NCBI GenBank assembly: GCA_008017065.1
Contig: SSGT01000035.1
Span: forward strand, 1 to 41,131
DNA length: 41,131 nucleotides
Reading direction: 5' to 3'
Origin: Crocinitomicaceae bacterium
GTDB lineage: Bacteria > Bacteroidota > Bacteroidia > Flavobacteriales_D > Crocinitomicaceae
The position numbers were made by a program, and so were the translations under genes. Positions 16,986-24,611 of this stretch are shown here, one piece after another. Within the stretch, counting starts at the first letter, position 1, and each line of letters starts with the position of its first letter. Below the pieces are notes generated by a model. The model did no database searches, had not been told where the DNA came from, and was given only the letters and a program-made list of their open reading frames with translations.

Positions 16986-18146
16986 ATGCCATTTTATCAT
17001 AAACTTGGTCAGATTCCGACCAAAAGACACATTACATTTGAAAAAAAATCCGGAGGTTATTACTACGAGCAGTTGTTTGGAACGGAAGGTTTCAGCGGTT
17101 TTTCCTCGTTGCTGTATCACGTGCATCGCCCAACGCAAATTAAGTCGATCGCTGAACCAATCGATTTAACGCCAAAAGCAGCGATCAACAAAAATATCAA
17201 GTCGCACATGCTACGCGGTTTTGATGTTGCGCCGAAAGATGATTTCCTGGAAAGTAGAGTGACGGTGTTGTTTAACAACGATTTGAATATTGTATGTGCT
17301 GCGCCGCGCAAATCCTTGACGAGCTACTTTTACAAAAATGCCGATGCCGACGAAGTCATTTTTATCCACAAAGGAAGCGGAAAGCTGCGCACCTTGGTTG
17401 GAAACATTCCTTTTTCGTACGGCGATTATTTGGTCATTCCTCGGGGAATAATTTACCAAATTGAGTTTGATTCGGAAGACAACCGTTTGTTCATCGTGGA
17501 GTCGTTTAGTCCGGTCGTGACACCGAAGCGATACCGCAATGATTTTGGACAATTGTTGGAACATTCTCCTTTTTGCGAGCGCGATTTTAGAGGACCATCG
17601 GAGTTGGAAACGCACGATGAGAAGGGAGATTTTGTTGTGAAATTGAAAAAAGAAAATCAATTGCACGAGATTGTTTACGCAACGCATCCTTTTGATGTTG
17701 TTGGTTGGGATGGATACAACTATCCATACGCTTTTTCCATTCATAATTTTGAACCAATTACGGGTCGTGTGCATTTGCCACCGCCGATTCACCAAACGTT
17801 TGAAGCACACAATTATGTAATCTGTTCGTTTGTGCCGCGTTTGTACGATTATCATCCACAAGCAATTCCAGCGCCCTACAACCACAGCAACATCGACTCA
17901 GATGAAGTATTGTACTATGTAGACGGAGATTTTATGAGTAGAAATCACGTTGAAAAAGGATACATTTCGCTGCATCCAGGCGGAATTCCTCACGGACCAC
18001 ATCCTGGTGCTATGGAGCGGAGTATCGGTCAAAAAGAAACCGGAGAGTTGGCTGTCATGGTGGATACCTTCAAACCACTGAAGGTGACGCAAGCAGCATT
18101 AGACATTTCGGATGCGGATTACTACAAATCCTGGTTGGAAGCCTAA
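16986..18146 (+). CDS. hmgA: homogentisate 1,2-dioxygenase
   Basis: A 386-residue cupin-fold iron dioxygenase that opens the ring of homogentisate to maleylacetoacetate in tyrosine degradation. The predicted iron ligands are H300 (in PYNHSN), E307 (in DSDEVLYYVDG) and H336 (in GIPHGPHPG); the 36-residue distance between the two histidines is the same as in the human enzyme (335 and 371). An N-terminal cupin-like part contains 'GDYLVIPRG'. Bacteroidota members are somewhat shorter than the roughly 440-residue human and proteobacterial enzymes, and this one fits the short form. It sits 65 bases before hppD, which supplies its substrate, and has its own strong promoter with a long, structured leader. 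Very sure. Confidence 0.93.
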   Translation: MPFYHKLGQIPTKRHITFEKKSGGYYYEQLFGTEGFSGFSSLLYHVHRPTQIKSIAEPIDLTPKAAINKNIKSHMLRGFDVAPKDDFLESRVTVLFNNDLNIVCAAPRKSLTSYFYKNADADEVIFIHKGSGKLRTLVGNIPFSYGDYLVIPRGIIYQIEFDSEDNRLFIVESFSPVVTPKRYRNDFGQLLEHSPFCERDFRGPSELETHDEKGDFVVKLKKENQLHEIVYATHPFDVVGWDGYNYPYAFSIHNFEPITGRVHLPPPIHQTFEAHNYVICSFVPRLYDYHPQAIPAPYNHSNIDSDEVLYYVDGDFMSRNHVEKGYISLHPGGIPHGPHPGAMERSIGQKETGELAVMVDTFKPLKVTQAALDISDADYYKSWLEA

Positions 18147-18179
18147 TTTGAAACAAAAAAATTAATTTTAGTCACAAAG

Positions 18180-18196
18180 CTCTTTCCTAGAAAGAG
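18180..18196 (+). other. intergenic hairpin between hmgA and hppD
   Basis: CTCTTTC-CTA-GAAAGAG forms a perfect 7-bp stem with a 3-base loop, ending 15 bases before the hppD start. No T-run follows, so it is more likely a processing or stability element in an hmgA-hppD message than a terminator. Confidence 0.35.
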
Positions 18197-18211
18197 AAAA
18201 TAATATTGAAT

Positions 18212-19372
18212 ATGAGCAAAGAATTAAAAAACGTAGAATACGGTTTAGAAAAAATTTTTGAGGGTGCCCAAGACTTTTTGCCACTGTTGGGTACAGATTA
18301 CGTAGAGTTTTATGTAGGAAACGCCAAACAAGCGGCGCATTTCTACAAAACAGCTTTTGGTTTTCAATCGCACGCGTATGCTGGATTAGAAACAGGTTTG
18401 AAAGACCGTGCTTCGTATGTATTGAAACAAGATAAGATTCGCTTGGTTTTAACAACTGCGTTGAACAGTGAATCACCAATTGGAGAGCACGTTAAAAAAC
18501 ACGGAGATGGCGTTAAAATCGTAGCGTTGTGGGTGGACGACGCTCGCTCTGCGTATGCAGAAACAATGAAACGAGGAGCGGTTTCTTTCATGGAGCCAAC
18601 CGTTGAGACGGATGAATTCGGAGAAGTAGTTCGAGCGGGAATTTATACTTACGGTGAAACGGTGCACATGTTTGTAGAGCGTAAAAATTACACGGGTGAA
18701 TTTTTGCCAGGTTACAAAAAATGGGAATCAGACTATAATCCAGCTCCAGTAGGGTTAAAATTCATCGATCACATGGTTGGAAATGTGGGCTGGAATGAAA
18801 TGAATACGTGGGTAAAGTGGTACGAAGATGTCATGGGATTTGTTAATTTCTTGTCGTTTGACGACAAACAAATCACAACGGAATACTCGGCGTTGATGTC
18901 GAAGGTAATGTCGAACGGCAATGGACGAATCAAATTTCCGATCAACGAACCTGCCGAAGGGAAAAAGCGTTCACAAATTGAAGAATATTTAGATTTTTAC
19001 GAAAGTCCGGGAGTACAACACATTGCCGTTGCAACTGATGATATCATCACAACCGTAGCCGATATGCGTTCGCGTGGAGTTGAATTTTTGAGTACACCAC
19101 CACAAGCATACTACGATGCAATTCCAGAGCGTTTGAAAGAGCACATGTCAAAATTCAAGGAAGACATCAATGAATTGCAAAAATTAGGTATCATGATCGA
19201 TGCGGATGAAGAAGGGTATTTGCTGCAGATTTTTACCAAACCGGTTGAAGACCGTCCGACTTTGTTTTTCGAAATCATTCAACGAATGGGTGCGCGTGGT
19301 TTTGGTGCTGGAAACTTCAAGGCGTTGTTTGAATCAATTGAGCGGGAACAAGAAAAAAGAGGTACTTTATAA
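18212..19372 (+). CDS. hppD: 4-hydroxyphenylpyruvate dioxygenase
   Basis: A 386-residue two-domain vicinal-oxygen-chelate enzyme that turns 4-hydroxyphenylpyruvate into homogentisate, the substrate of the gene just upstream. The predicted iron ligands are H187 (in FIDHMVGNV), H270 (in GVQHIAVAT) and E354 (in LFFEIIQRMG), followed by the family C-terminal GFGAGNFKALFESIE. The N-terminal domain begins with 'DYVEFYVGNAKQAAHFY'. Length and spacing are normal. ATG 18212 is used; a TTG two codons upstream is less likely. The gene ends in front of a strong intrinsic terminator, so the hmgA-hppD unit stops there. Fumarylacetoacetate hydrolase and the isomerase of the pathway are not in the window. 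Confidence 0.95.
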   Translation: MSKELKNVEYGLEKIFEGAQDFLPLLGTDYVEFYVGNAKQAAHFYKTAFGFQSHAYAGLETGLKDRASYVLKQDKIRLVLTTALNSESPIGEHVKKHGDGVKIVALWVDDARSAYAETMKRGAVSFMEPTVETDEFGEVVRAGIYTYGETVHMFVERKNYTGEFLPGYKKWESDYNPAPVGLKFIDHMVGNVGWNEMNTWVKWYEDVMGFVNFLSFDDKQITTEYSALMSKVMSNGNGRIKFPINEPAEGKKRSQIEEYLDFYESPGVQHIAVATDDIITTVADMRSRGVEFLSTPPQAYYDAIPERLKEHMSKFKEDINELQKLGIMIDADEEGYLLQIFTKPVEDRPTLFFEIIQRMGARGFGAGNFKALFESIEREQEKRGTL

Positions 19373-19386
19373 TTGAATTACGATAC

Positions 19387-19440
19387 AAGGTACGAAGTTG
19401 CAAGTCGCTCGTGTTGATTTGCTAACTTCGTACCTTTTTT
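19387..19440 (+). terminator. intrinsic terminator after hppD
   Basis: AAGGTACGAAGTT (19387-19399) and AACTTCGTACCTT (19424-19436) form a perfect 13-bp stem, which can be extended by GCAA/TTGC with one bulged base, followed by a T-run to 19440. It ends the hmgA-hppD transcript. Confidence 0.9.
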
Positions 19441-19460
19441 AATGCGTATATTTTTTTGCC

Positions 19461-19931
19461 ATGAAATACAGATTGCTCACAAACGAAGAATTGGAATTGC
19501 TCGAAAATGATTTGAAACAGTTTTTAGTAGTTAACCACGTCTACAAAGAAGAATGGGAAGAAATCAACAAAAGCAATCCAAAATTGGCAACTGAATTGGT
19601 TGAATTGTTTAGCGACCACGTATTGCAAATCGTATACGAAAAAGTAAAGTTTTTGGAGCACCGAAGCGTTGATAGTTGTTTTGTGTTTCAATGCCATCCT
19701 GAAAAATTAGAATTAATTGCGATTCAAAAGAAGAACGCGGATTCAACCGTCGATTTGTCTACACCCGAGTCGATCCACGATGCGCTGACGAACTTCCCGA
19801 AGGAATTGACTTTTTTCAGAACAGAAAAACCGTATGCAGATCCGCGTGAACTTGAAATCCACAAGATGTTGGAGCAAGGGTGTGTCAATTCAACTGCTGC
19901 TTTTTGGGACGCATTGGTTCAAGTATTGTAG
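19461..19931 (+). CDS. DUF6495-like protein
   Basis: A 156-residue soluble protein, acidic in its first half, with no signal peptide or membrane segment. It begins MKYRLLTNEELELLENDLKQFL and has the motif-like runs EEWEEINKSNPKLA and VDSCFVFQC. I recall this as the uncharacterised Flavobacteriia family DUF6495, but the assignment is from memory and not certain. It is separated from hppD by a strong terminator and has a T-rich -7-like TATATTTTTTTG ending two bases before the ATG. Its stop lies two bases before the AraC-type regulator, so the two are probably one transcript. Function unknown. Confidence 0.7.
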   Translation: MKYRLLTNEELELLENDLKQFLVVNHVYKEEWEEINKSNPKLATELVELFSDHVLQIVYEKVKFLEHRSVDSCFVFQCHPEKLELIAIQKKNADSTVDLSTPESIHDALTNFPKELTFFRTEKPYADPRELEIHKMLEQGCVNSTAAFWDALVQVL

Positions 19932-19933
19932 TG

Positions 19934-20788
19934 ATGGCCTTCGTTCGAAAAATAGAGACTCAATCGTTGTTGGTAAATGGGAAGCCTGTTCATTTTGCGT
20001 TAAAGAAAATTCAAGACGTGTTGCTGACTTCGTCACACGTTTCGGAAGTGCCGCATCGACATGATTTTTACACCGTTATTTGGATACAAAAAGGAAGCGG
20101 AAATCATCGGATTGATACACACGTTTTCCCAGTAATTCAAAATTCACTTTTTTTCATCCATCCAGAGCAAGTACATCAATTGACGACTTCGGAGGATTCA
20201 ACAGGAATAGCACTGCTTTTTACCCATGATTTTTTAGTTGAAAATGGAATTATTGACGCGTTTATGATGCGCCTGAATTTATTTCACGAAAAAGGAGCCG
20301 CAACACGAATTACCGTTTCAGAAAATGACGCGTACTTGCAGAATTTACGCACGCAAATGGAGCAGTTTTATGTATTAGACGACACTTTCCGATCCGAAAA
20401 ACTGAGTGCTTTGTTGAAGCTATTTTTAATTTATTGCAGTGAGCTAGCGAAAGATCAACTTCCAGCAGCGTGGAAAGAGATGGATGAATATCCGAAAGTA
20501 GTGAACAAGTTTAAAAAATTGGTCGATCAAAAGTACTCGGAGTGGCACAAGGTCAATCAATACGCAGAAAAACTGTTGACTTCTCCAAATTATTTGAACG
20601 AACTCGTCAAAAAACACACGGGAAGATCTGCAAAAGCACATATCCGTAACCGCTTGGTATCGGAGGCAAAGCGGCTGGCGTATTTCACCCATTTATCGAA
20701 TAAGGAAATCGGGTTTCAGCTCGGATTTAATGATCCTTCTCACTTTGCAAAATTTTTGCGTCAGTTTGTTTTGAGCGATAATATTTAA
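19934..20788 (+). CDS. AraC family transcriptional regulator with short C-terminus
   Basis: A 284-residue regulator with an N-terminal cupin sensor domain (PHRHDFYTVIWIQKGSG at about residues 41-57, then 'SLFFIHPEQVHQ') and a C-terminal AraC/XylS helix-turn-helix domain (PNYLNELVKKHTGRSAKAHI and then 'KEIGFQLGFNDPSHFAKFLRQF'). The last part of the second helix-turn-helix, usually ending G-x-[ST]-P-x-x-[FY]-R, is absent: the protein stops six residues after RQF. The other frames do not supply the missing piece, so this is not a simple frameshift. Its end overlaps the convergent EamA transporter gene by 62 bases. ATG 19934 is two bases after the DUF6495-like stop. It may control the nearby tyrosine-degradation genes, but that is only inferred from position. 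Confidence 0.8.
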   Translation: MAFVRKIETQSLLVNGKPVHFALKKIQDVLLTSSHVSEVPHRHDFYTVIWIQKGSGNHRIDTHVFPVIQNSLFFIHPEQVHQLTTSEDSTGIALLFTHDFLVENGIIDAFMMRLNLFHEKGAATRITVSENDAYLQNLRTQMEQFYVLDDTFRSEKLSALLKLFLIYCSELAKDQLPAAWKEMDEYPKVVNKFKKLVDQKYSEWHKVNQYAEKLLTSPNYLNELVKKHTGRSAKAHIRNRLVSEAKRLAYFTHLSNKEIGFQLGFNDPSHFAKFLRQFVLSDNI

Positions 20789-21650
20789 AAATGCCATTGC
20801 CAAGTACGACAGCAATGATAATGCCTGCCCCGATGTAAAAATTGACATCTAATTTTTGATTTTCTTTCAATATCAAAATCGCCAGAATGATCGTGTAAAC
20901 AGGTTCCAAGTTGATGCTAAGTGAAACGGTAAACGCCCCTAGTTTTTTGACCACATCGATCGTGACTAGAAAAGCGATTGAGGTACAAACAATCCCCAAA
21001 AATAGCAGCCAGCCAAAATCCTCCCACGTTATTTGAAACAGGTGTGCGTTGATTTGATCGTCGAAAAACAAGACGACGGTAAGCAACAGCAATCCAGTAC
21101 CCATTTCGTGAAGCGTTATTGCTGAAGAAGGGACACCGTCCTTGGCCAATCGGGCGTTGAAGACGGAAAAAAATGCCGCGCAAAGCGCAGAAGTCAAACC
21201 AATTCCCAACGCTAGAAAATCTTCGTTTGTAAATTTTTTGGAAACGACGAAGATTCCATAAATCACGATCGCGCCCAAGCCAAATTCAAACCAGGAAAAC
21301 TTCTTTTTCATTACCAACGGCTCAAGCCATGTGACGTGTAAGGTAGTCGTTGACAGACACAAAACGGCGAGTGAAGCAGTTGAGAGGTCGATGGATTTGT
21401 AGAAAGTTACCCAATGTGCAGCTACAATTACCCCGATCAGTAGGGTTGCCAAAAGCTGTTTTTTGTTGGGTATTTTTGTTGGTAAATTCAAGAACTTCAA
21501 CCCGATCATCAACGAAACGAAAGCGATTAAAAAACGGTACCACACGATGTTGAGCGGCGGTAGATCGATTAGTTTACCGAGAATACCCGTAAAACCCCAA
21601 ATAAAAATGATGGAGTGTAATAATATATAGTATTTGTATTTGGCAAACAT
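20727..21650 (-). CDS. EamA/DMT family transporter
   Basis: A 307-residue inner-membrane protein with ten hydrophobic segments arranged as two five-helix EamA repeats, the plan of drug/metabolite exporters. 'IFIWGFTGILGKLI' near the start and 'LEPVYTIILAILILKE' near the end match the two repeats. The substrate cannot be inferred. ATG 21650 is used rather than an in-frame start 15 codons upstream, which lies inside ispD. It follows ispD by 10 bases and may be in its operon, but a TAATTTTG lies right at the ispD stop, only five bases before this ATG (see promoter entry). The 3' end overlaps the araC-type gene. Confidence 0.85.
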   Translation of the reverse strand: MFAKYKYYILLHSIIFIWGFTGILGKLIDLPPLNIVWYRFLIAFVSLMIGLKFLNLPTKIPNKKQLLATLLIGVIVAAHWVTFYKSIDLSTASLAVLCLSTTTLHVTWLEPLVMKKKFSWFEFGLGAIVIYGIFVVSKKFTNEDFLALGIGLTSALCAAFFSVFNARLAKDGVPSSAITLHEMGTGLLLLTVVLFFDDQINAHLFQITWEDFGWLLFLGIVCTSIAFLVTIDVVKKLGAFTVSLSINLEPVYTIILAILILKENQKLDVNFYIGAGIIIAVVLGNGIFKYYRSKQTDAKILQSEKDH

Positions 21651-21655
21651 AGCCA

Positions 21656-21663
21656 CAAAATTA
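21656..21663 (-). promoter_or_regulatory. -7-like element just before EamA gene
   Basis: Minus-strand TAATTTTG is an exact TAnnTTTG match that uses the TAA stop of ispD and ends five bases before the transporter ATG at 21650. If real, the mRNA would be leaderless. No -33 TTTG is seen, so it may be chance. Confidence 0.3.
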
Positions 21664-22332
21664 GTATAATCTTGCTTGCAGGATTGCTTCGGCAAAAATC
21701 AAATCGGAAGGACTTGTAATTTTGATATTTTCGTCGTTGCCTTCCACGAGATGAATTTGCTCGCCCAATGTTTCTACAAGCGAAGCATCGTCGGTGATCC
21801 CGTCGTGAAATGCTTGTTGGTAGGCCCGTTGGAGCAAGTTTGCTTCAAATACTTGGGGTGTCTGTACCAACCGGTATTCGCTGCGAAGGAGCGCGATTGA
21901 TTGCGTTTGGTCGATTTTTCGAATCGATTCTTTTACGGCAACGACCGGGATGGCATTACCCTTTTCTTCAGCGGTTTGAAAACACCTGGAGAGTGTTGTT
22001 TGACTTGGAAAAGGACGAACGCCGTCGTGCACTGCAATCCATTTTCCGCGCGCGTGAGCCAAGGCATTTTGAATGGAATGGAAACGTTCTTTTCCGCCGG
22101 AGACGACCGTGTGAGGCACCGAAAATTTGTTTTTTTCGCAAATTTCAATCCAATATTGCTGCCAATCTATGGGTAAAGAAACCAAAATTTGTGCCGTGGG
22201 ATCAAATGTATGAAAACAAGAGAGGGTATGAAACAAGATTGGTTTTCCGTTTAGTTCCAGAAATTGTTTGGGAAGTGTGCCGCCCATCCGTTTCCCCATT
22301 CCTCCAGCTGTAATGATGATTGTACGTAACAT
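21661..22332 (-). CDS. ispD: 2-C-methyl-D-erythritol 4-phosphate cytidylyltransferase
   Basis: A 223-residue nucleotidyltransferase of the MEP isoprenoid pathway, joining CTP and methylerythritol phosphate. The N-terminal TAGGMGKRMGGTLPKQF is the CTP-binding loop (usually AAGxGxRM..xxPKQ), and VHDGVRPF, TPQVFE, TDDASLVE and NDENIKITSPSDL are the further family motifs in their normal order. Length is normal for a single-domain IspD (not fused to IspF). The gene is followed after 10 bases by the EamA transporter. Its presence shows that the organism uses the MEP pathway. Very sure. Confidence 0.95.
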   Translation of the reverse strand: MLRTIIITAGGMGKRMGGTLPKQFLELNGKPILFHTLSCFHTFDPTAQILVSLPIDWQQYWIEICEKNKFSVPHTVVSGGKERFHSIQNALAHARGKWIAVHDGVRPFPSQTTLSRCFQTAEEKGNAIPVVAVKESIRKIDQTQSIALLRSEYRLVQTPQVFEANLLQRAYQQAFHDGITDDASLVETLGEQIHLVEGNDENIKITSPSDLIFAEAILQARLY

Positions 22333-22362
22333 AGAAATCTAATTTCAAGAATTAAAACCCAT

Positions 22363-22390
22363 AAAAAAAGGTTGCCAATTCTGACAACCT
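22363..22390 (-). terminator. intrinsic terminator after the 63-aa membrane protein
   Basis: On the minus strand AGGTTGTCA-GAAT-TGGCAACCT makes a 9-bp stem (one G-T pair) with a 4-base loop, followed by seven Ts. It ends the transcript of the small gene at 22416-22607 and lies between it and ispD. Confidence 0.88.
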
Positions 22391-22415
22391 AATCTTACTA
22401 TGTGTATCGAATGGA

Positions 22416-22607
22416 TTACTTGATTTTGTTTGGATCTTTTGCAGCAGCTTCATTAAACTTACGTTGCAAATTCAACCAATAGAACAAACCTACGAATCCA
22501 AGAACAATGCATGAGTAATTAAAAATGTTACCAACATTGTCGTAAATCATACCTAAGAAGGATTCTAAACCTCTACCAACGGACCACCAAATTTCTCTTG
22601 AATTCAT
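22416..22607 (-). CDS. small membrane protein (DUF6341-like)
   Basis: A 63-residue protein with one membrane segment (YSCIVLGFVGLFYWLNLQ) followed by a basic, alanine-rich cytoplasmic tail ending DPNKIK. I recall a Flavobacteriia family DUF6341 of this size beside a DUF6427 membrane protein, which is the arrangement here (the larger partner is divergent at 22748). The assignment is from memory. ATG 22607 (MNSREIWW) is preferred over an in-frame start 22 codons upstream, which would add an unlikely cysteine-containing stretch that crosses the promoter region. A terminator follows it. Function unknown. Confidence 0.7.
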   Translation of the reverse strand: MNSREIWWSVGRGLESFLGMIYDNVGNIFNYSCIVLGFVGLFYWLNLQRKFNEAAAKDPNKIK

Positions 22608-22734
22608 AATTTCTAAATTTTTCCTACCGCAAAGTAAAACAATTTTTGAATAGTAGCTTGCATTTGCGACCAAAAAAATAGAAAAAAACCGATTTCAAAT
22701 TACGGGCGAAGTCGAGCGGGTAGTGAGTTTTCAT

Positions 22735-22742
22735 TAACTTTG
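22735..22742 (+). promoter_or_regulatory. -7 element close to start of DUF6427-like gene
   Basis: TAACTTTG is an exact TAnnTTTG match that ends five bases before the ATG at 22748, so the mRNA would begin at or next to the start codon. No clear -33 element is seen. Confidence 0.5.
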
Positions 22743-22747
22743 TCGAA

Positions 22748-23716
22748 ATGATTCGTTTTTTTCTAGGAAATCAGATTTTATCGCTTCTGTTTTTACCATT
22801 GGTAATTGCGGGTTATTCGTTGTTGAACACAGGTGTTCTGGGTATTGAAACGATGTATTTTGAGCTATCAAAATTTGTTGATTTAGGATTGTGGGGAAGA
22901 TTCGAATTGCCCAGTTTTGAATGGATGAAATGGATATCTGGCGTGTTGGTGTTGGTCAATGCGTTGACATTAAATTTCTTGTTCAACACGAATGCGTTTT
23001 ATGAGCGAAACAGTTATATCGTTTCGATCTTGTATATCGTGTTGATGAGTTTTTATCATTCGTTTTACCAGGTTGATGGCGTTTTAATCGCTCATTTTTG
23101 GCTGATTCTTTCTTTGTTTCAGCTGTTTCGACTCGAAAGTAATTTAGACGGTCGCAGAATAGCATTCAATGCGGGATTCTTTTTCGGTTTAGCGGCTAGT
23201 TTTCACCCGTCTTTGATTTTTACTATTCCGCTGCTCTGGATGATGTTGACCCGAATCCGACCGTTCGTGTTTCGAGAAATTCTGCTCGCAACGACTGGTT
23301 TTTTGGTTCCCCTGATTTATGGATTTATTTTGGTTTTTTGGAACGAGAAACAAATTAATTGGAATTTCATCGAAACGGCTGTCAACTATTCGCAAAAGCA
23401 ATTCATTTTTTTGAGTTTCACTGTTTTGTTTTCGATTTCGGCTGTATTGAGCATTTTCGGAATGCGAATCAAGAACGCCAAAAGCTCGATTCGTTTTCGC
23501 AAATTGACAGCGATTATATTTGTGTTTTTGTTGATCGGAATCGCACTCGGAACGGTAGAAATTATTTTTCTGAAACAATACGAATGGTTCAGTTTTAGTA
23601 TGGTTTCGCTCGCGTTGTTTTTGCCGTTTTCGTTTTTTCACAAGTCAACCAATGTTTTTGCAACGTTACTATTTTATGTAACGCTCATTATTTCAGTCAC
23701 GAAATTTTTTATTTAA
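22748..23716 (+). CDS. polytopic membrane protein (DUF6427-like)
   Basis: A 322-residue protein with about nine or ten hydrophobic segments, rich in phenylalanine and leucine, with no recognised catalytic motif. Its layout recalls membrane glycosyltransferase scaffolds or the Flavobacteriia family DUF6427 that occurs next to DUF6341 and purine genes; I favour the latter but from memory only. The middle part has 'NAGFFFGLAASFHPSLIF' and 'WMMLTRIRPFVFREILL', the latter probably a conserved cytoplasmic loop. It lies divergent from the 63-residue membrane protein and 170 bases before purQ. Function unknown. Confidence 0.75.
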   Translation: MIRFFLGNQILSLLFLPLVIAGYSLLNTGVLGIETMYFELSKFVDLGLWGRFELPSFEWMKWISGVLVLVNALTLNFLFNTNAFYERNSYIVSILYIVLMSFYHSFYQVDGVLIAHFWLILSLFQLFRLESNLDGRRIAFNAGFFFGLAASFHPSLIFTIPLLWMMLTRIRPFVFREILLATTGFLVPLIYGFILVFWNEKQINWNFIETAVNYSQKQFIFLSFTVLFSISAVLSIFGMRIKNAKSSIRFRKLTAIIFVFLLIGIALGTVEIIFLKQYEWFSFSMVSLALFLPFSFFHKSTNVFATLLFYVTLIISVTKFFI

Positions 23717-23744
23717 CATAGGGCAATTGTGCCTTTGAAATGAC

Positions 23745-23752
23745 TACTTTTG
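23745..23752 (+). promoter_or_regulatory. possible -7 element for purQ
   Basis: TACTTTTG matches TAnnTTTG exactly and would start transcription near 23759, giving purQ a leader of about 130 bases. A TTG at 23727-23729 is 15 bp upstream, shorter than usual. The leader contains a 5-3-5 inverted repeat AGCAA-TTC-TTGCT at 23766-23778. I see no purine riboswitch core. Confidence 0.4.
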
Positions 23753-23886
23753 TAACGATTTTGAGAGCAATTCTTGCTTTGTGAAATAGTTAAAAATAAA
23801 TCGTGTAGATTGACAAGTTCTGAACGTTTTGGTGGGTTCATTGTCGACAGTTGATTGCACAAATAAGATAAAAAATAGATACGGTT

Positions 23887-24573
23887 ATGAAATTTGGTGT
23901 TGTAACTTTTCCTGGTTCGAATTGCGATGAAGACATGGTTTACGTATTGGAAACCTTGATGGGACAAAAAGTAGAAAGACTTTGGCACAAAGATTCAGAT
24001 TTAAAAGGTGTTGATTTTGTGGTGCTTCCCGGAGGATTTTCCTACGGAGATTATTTGCGCTCTGGAGCGATTGCCAAACTTTCTCCAATTATGGGAGAAG
24101 TAATCAAACATGCCAACAAAGGCGGGTATGTTTTGGGTGTATGCAATGGATTTCAAATTTTAACCGAATCCGGATTATTAGACGGTGCGTTGTTGCACAA
24201 CAACAACCAAAAATTCATTTGCAAAAATGTCTTTTTGAAGCCAGCTTCAAACAGCAGTGCCATTACCAAAGACTTGGATTTGAACCGCACGTACCAAATT
24301 CCAATTGCACACGGTGAAGGACGTTTTTATGCATCCGAAGACACGATGAAGAAAATCTACGACAACGATCAAGTGATTTTTAACTACGCTTCTCACGATG
24401 GAATTATAGCGGATGAGTTTAATCCGAACGGTGCGTTGAACAACATCGCAGGTATTCGCAACGTTGGCAAAAATGTTTTCGGAATGATGCCACATCCTGA
24501 ACGAGCGGCAGATGAGGTGTTGAACAACATCGACGGTAAATTGATCTTTGAATCGCTTTTGAAAAACTGCTAG
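23887..24573 (+). CDS. purQ: phosphoribosylformylglycinamidine synthase, glutaminase subunit
   Basis: A 228-residue class I glutamine amidotransferase that feeds ammonia to PurL in the fourth step of purine synthesis. The nucleophile is C86 in GVCNGFQ; the catalytic pair H203 and E205 lies in GMMPHPERA. The N-terminal 'FPGSNCDEDM' and 'PGGFSYGDYLRSGAIA' are PurQ-specific and separate it from other amidotransferases. Its presence implies the small-PurL/PurS type of enzyme, or a separate PurL, elsewhere; neither is in this window. purD follows 38 bases later, which suggests a shared transcript. Very sure. Confidence 0.95.
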   Translation: MKFGVVTFPGSNCDEDMVYVLETLMGQKVERLWHKDSDLKGVDFVVLPGGFSYGDYLRSGAIAKLSPIMGEVIKHANKGGYVLGVCNGFQILTESGLLDGALLHNNNQKFICKNVFLKPASNSSAITKDLDLNRTYQIPIAHGEGRFYASEDTMKKIYDNDQVIFNYASHDGIIADEFNPNGALNNIAGIRNVGKNVFGMMPHPERAADEVLNNIDGKLIFESLLKNC

Positions 24574-24611
24574 TTTTCGCACCGTTACACGTATTATTTC
24601 CAACAAAAATT

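Noticed and set aside
20700-20820. Frameshift that would restore the AraC C-terminus
   Set aside because: The other two frames after RQF show no G-x-[ST]-P-x-x-[FY]-R and stop soon, so no single shift rebuilds the normal end.
23717-23886. Purine riboswitch before purQ
   Set aside because: I could not find the conserved three-way-junction core or loop sequences; only a possible -7 element, a small inverted repeat and a 14-codon frame at 23740-23784 that crosses the -7 element.
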